Positions 62,554 to 64,000 of a stretch of DNA of 64,000 nucleotides are shown piece by piece. Below the pieces are notes generated by a model. The model searched no databases. It was not told the origin of the DNA and saw only the letters and a list, made by a program, of their open reading frames with translations. The translations under genes were made by a program, and so were the position numbers. The stretch covers positions 1-64,000 of the forward strand of contig JAHISQ010000031.1 of the NCBI GenBank assembly GCA_018818125.1, in the 5' to 3' direction. Numbering within the stretch: position 1 is the stretch's first letter; the number at the start of each line of letters is the position of its first letter. This stretch comes from Candidatus Rifleibacteriota bacterium (GTDB lineage Bacteria; Muiribacteriota; Ozemobacteria; Ozemobacterales; Ozemobacteraceae).

Positions 62554-64000
62554 ATGCAACACTCATTTGACGTTCTTATTCTCGGTAGCGGCGCTGCTGG
62601 CCTTACTCTTGCCCTGCGCCTTCCGGCGAACTATTCGATTGCAGTAATCTGCAAAGACTTTATACAGGAAAACTCGACCAATTACGCGCAGGGTGGGATT
62701 GCTGCTGTATTGGAAAGTGACGATACGTTTGCAGCGCATATTCAGGACACACTGATTGCCGGCGCCGGTTTGTGCGATCCCGAGGCGGTCAAATTCACGG
62801 TCGAGAATGCACCAGAGAGCATCAAATGGCTGATCAATCTAGGCATTAATTTTACAAAGAGTGAAGATCAGCAATACCACCTGACCCGCGAGGGCGGCCA
62901 TTCACACCGCCGCATAATTCATTCGGCCGATTCAACCGGTCGCGATCTTGAAGAAACCCTGATTAAAGCAACAAAAAGCAGAAGCAACATCAAAATTTTC
63001 GAAAACCATGTAGCGATAGATCTCTTTACCAGAGATAACAGCTGTCTCGGCGCCTATGTTTATAATGAGGATGAAGACAGGGTTGACGCGTTTTCGGCCA
63101 GAAAAACAGTTATCGCCACAGGCGGAGCCAGCCGGGTTTATCTGTATTCAAGCAATCCGTCGGTAACCAGCGGCGATGGTATCGCCATGGGTTTTCGCGC
63201 CGGCTGCAAGGTTGAAAACATGGAATTCAACCAGTTCCATCCGACCTGCCTGTATCACCCGGTAGCCGGATCCTCACTGATAACCGAGGCAATGCGCGGC
63301 GAAGGTGCTTATCTTAAACTTCTCGACGGCACCAGATTCATGCTTGAATATGATGAACGCGCCGAGCTTGCACCACGCGACATCGTCGCCCGCGCCATCG
63401 ATCACGAAATAAAGCGCCTGGGCATACGTCATGTCTGGCTCGACATTTCTCACAGACCTGCTGATTTTATCAAAGGCCATTTTCCTACAATCTATAAAAA
63501 ATGCCTTGATCTTGGCCTCGACATTACCAAAGAACCGATTCCGGTTGTGCCGGCTGCGCATTACACATGCGGCGGACTCAAAGTTGACCTCGCCAGTCAT
63601 ACCAATATCGCCAGCCTTTACGCTGTTGGCGAAGCAAGCTGCACCGGTCTGCATGGAGCTAATCGCCTGGCCAGCAATTCGCTGCTTGAATGCCTGGTAT
63701 TTGCAGCTTCGGCGGCAAAGCATATTTCCGCAAGCCTCGGCGAACAACCCGAATGTATGGTTCCGCCATGGGATGACAGTCGCGTCGAAAAGGCACGTGA
63801 AGAAGTGCTACTACTACACAACTGGGAAGAAATCAGGAGAACCATGTGGAACTATGTCGGCATCGTCAGGAGCTTTGAGCGCCTGCGAAGAGCCAAAAGC
63901 CGCATCGACATGCTAAAGGTAGAGATTCAGGATTACTACTCACGCCATCGCGTCAACCGCAACTTTATCGAATTGCGCCATCTTATCGTAGTGGCCGAGC
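62554..64000 (+). CDS. nadB: L-aspartate oxidase (3' end outside window)
   Basis: The open frame from ATG 62554 runs to the window edge, about 482 residues; the family is about 530 long. It oxidises aspartate to iminoaspartate, the substrate of NadA, with FAD. FAD-binding GSGAAGLTLALRLP is at the N-terminus. NYAQGGIAA, REGGHSHRRI and the substrate-side FNQFHPT are present. It is the third gene of the operon. The missing end is only the C-terminal helical part. Confidence 0.96.
   Translation, partial: MQHSFDVLILGSGAAGLTLALRLPANYSIAVICKDFIQENSTNYAQGGIAAVLESDDTFAAHIQDTLIAGAGLCDPEAVKFTVENAPESIKWLINLGINFTKSEDQQYHLTREGGHSHRRIIHSADSTGRDLEETLIKATKSRSNIKIFENHVAIDLFTRDNSCLGAYVYNEDEDRVDAFSARKTVIATGGASRVYLYSSNPSVTSGDGIAMGFRAGCKVENMEFNQFHPTCLYHPVAGSSLITEAMRGEGAYLKLLDGTRFMLEYDERAELAPRDIVARAIDHEIKRLGIRHVWLDISHRPADFIKGHFPTIYKKCLDLGLDITKEPIPVVPAAHYTCGGLKVDLASHTNIASLYAVGEASCTGLHGANRLASNSLLECLVFAASAAKHISASLGEQPECMVPPWDDSRVEKAREEVLLLHNWEEIRRTMWNYVGIVRSFERLRRAKSRIDMLKVEIQDYYSRHRVNRNFIELRHLIVVAE

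Overview
The window is a bacterial chromosomal segment of mid GC (roughly 45-48% by eye) from a diderm, Gram-negative-like organism. Evidence for this is the many lipoproteins and signal peptides, an RND-type exporter, a PilM-like protein, a pseudopilin-like domain, periplasmic-type M16 peptidases and complete NAD synthesis genes. No rRNA, ribosomal protein or other phylogenetic marker is present, so the lineage cannot be fixed. The many secreted proteins of unknown function and the pilin-like protein would fit a poorly sampled phylum such as Candidatus Riflebacteria, but this is only a guess. There are no tRNA or rRNA genes, no CRISPR array, no insertion sequence and no phage.

Layout. 1-10.4 kb: a truncated multi-domain surface lipoprotein, an S9 prolyl oligopeptidase, a secreted aldo/keto reductase, a metallophosphoesterase fused to an endonuclease/exonuclease/phosphatase domain, and a Sel1-repeat protein. 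10.8-13.9 kb: an exported GH1 beta-glucosidase-like protein and secreted unknowns. 14.7-18.8 kb: a five-gene run of small exported proteins (DUF2259-like, leucine-rich repeat and others) ending in a decayed gene. 18.8-21.2 kb: a GC-rich B12-binding radical SAM gene and a SprA-related metalloprotease. 21.4-31.6 kb: an orphan PilM behind a strong promoter, an ankyrin protein, a metallophosphoesterase, a peptidoglycan amidase, a LysR regulator divergent from an S1/P1 nuclease, a pseudopilin-like membrane protein, a methyltransferase and small unknowns. 31.8-42.2 kb: two copies of a module made of an HExxH lipoprotein plus a small secreted protein, one copy with a decayed partner; between them lie a clan-A glycosidase-like protein, a TauE exporter, a TraB-like protein and a membrane EEP hydrolase. 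42.3-50.4 kb: an MFS transporter, a sugar-nucleotide-type dehydrogenase, a two-repeat secreted protein, cysteine synthase and an M16 peptidase pair. 50.4-60.5 kb: small membrane proteins, HAD phosphatase, a second radical SAM protein, an MMPL exporter, an alpha/beta hydrolase and a response regulator facing a hybrid histidine kinase. 60.6 kb to the end: the nadA-nadC-nadB operon for de novo NAD synthesis, with nadB cut by the window edge.

Most transcription units are one to three genes with clear Shine-Dalgarno sites and factor-independent terminators. The best candidates for undescribed biology are a pair of homologous non-coding elements at about 4.16 and 8.90 kb, both carrying an anti-Shine-Dalgarno-like CCGCCTCCA; the duplicated zinc-protease lipoprotein module; the tandem-domain protein at 45 kb; and the phosphoesterase-EEP fusion.
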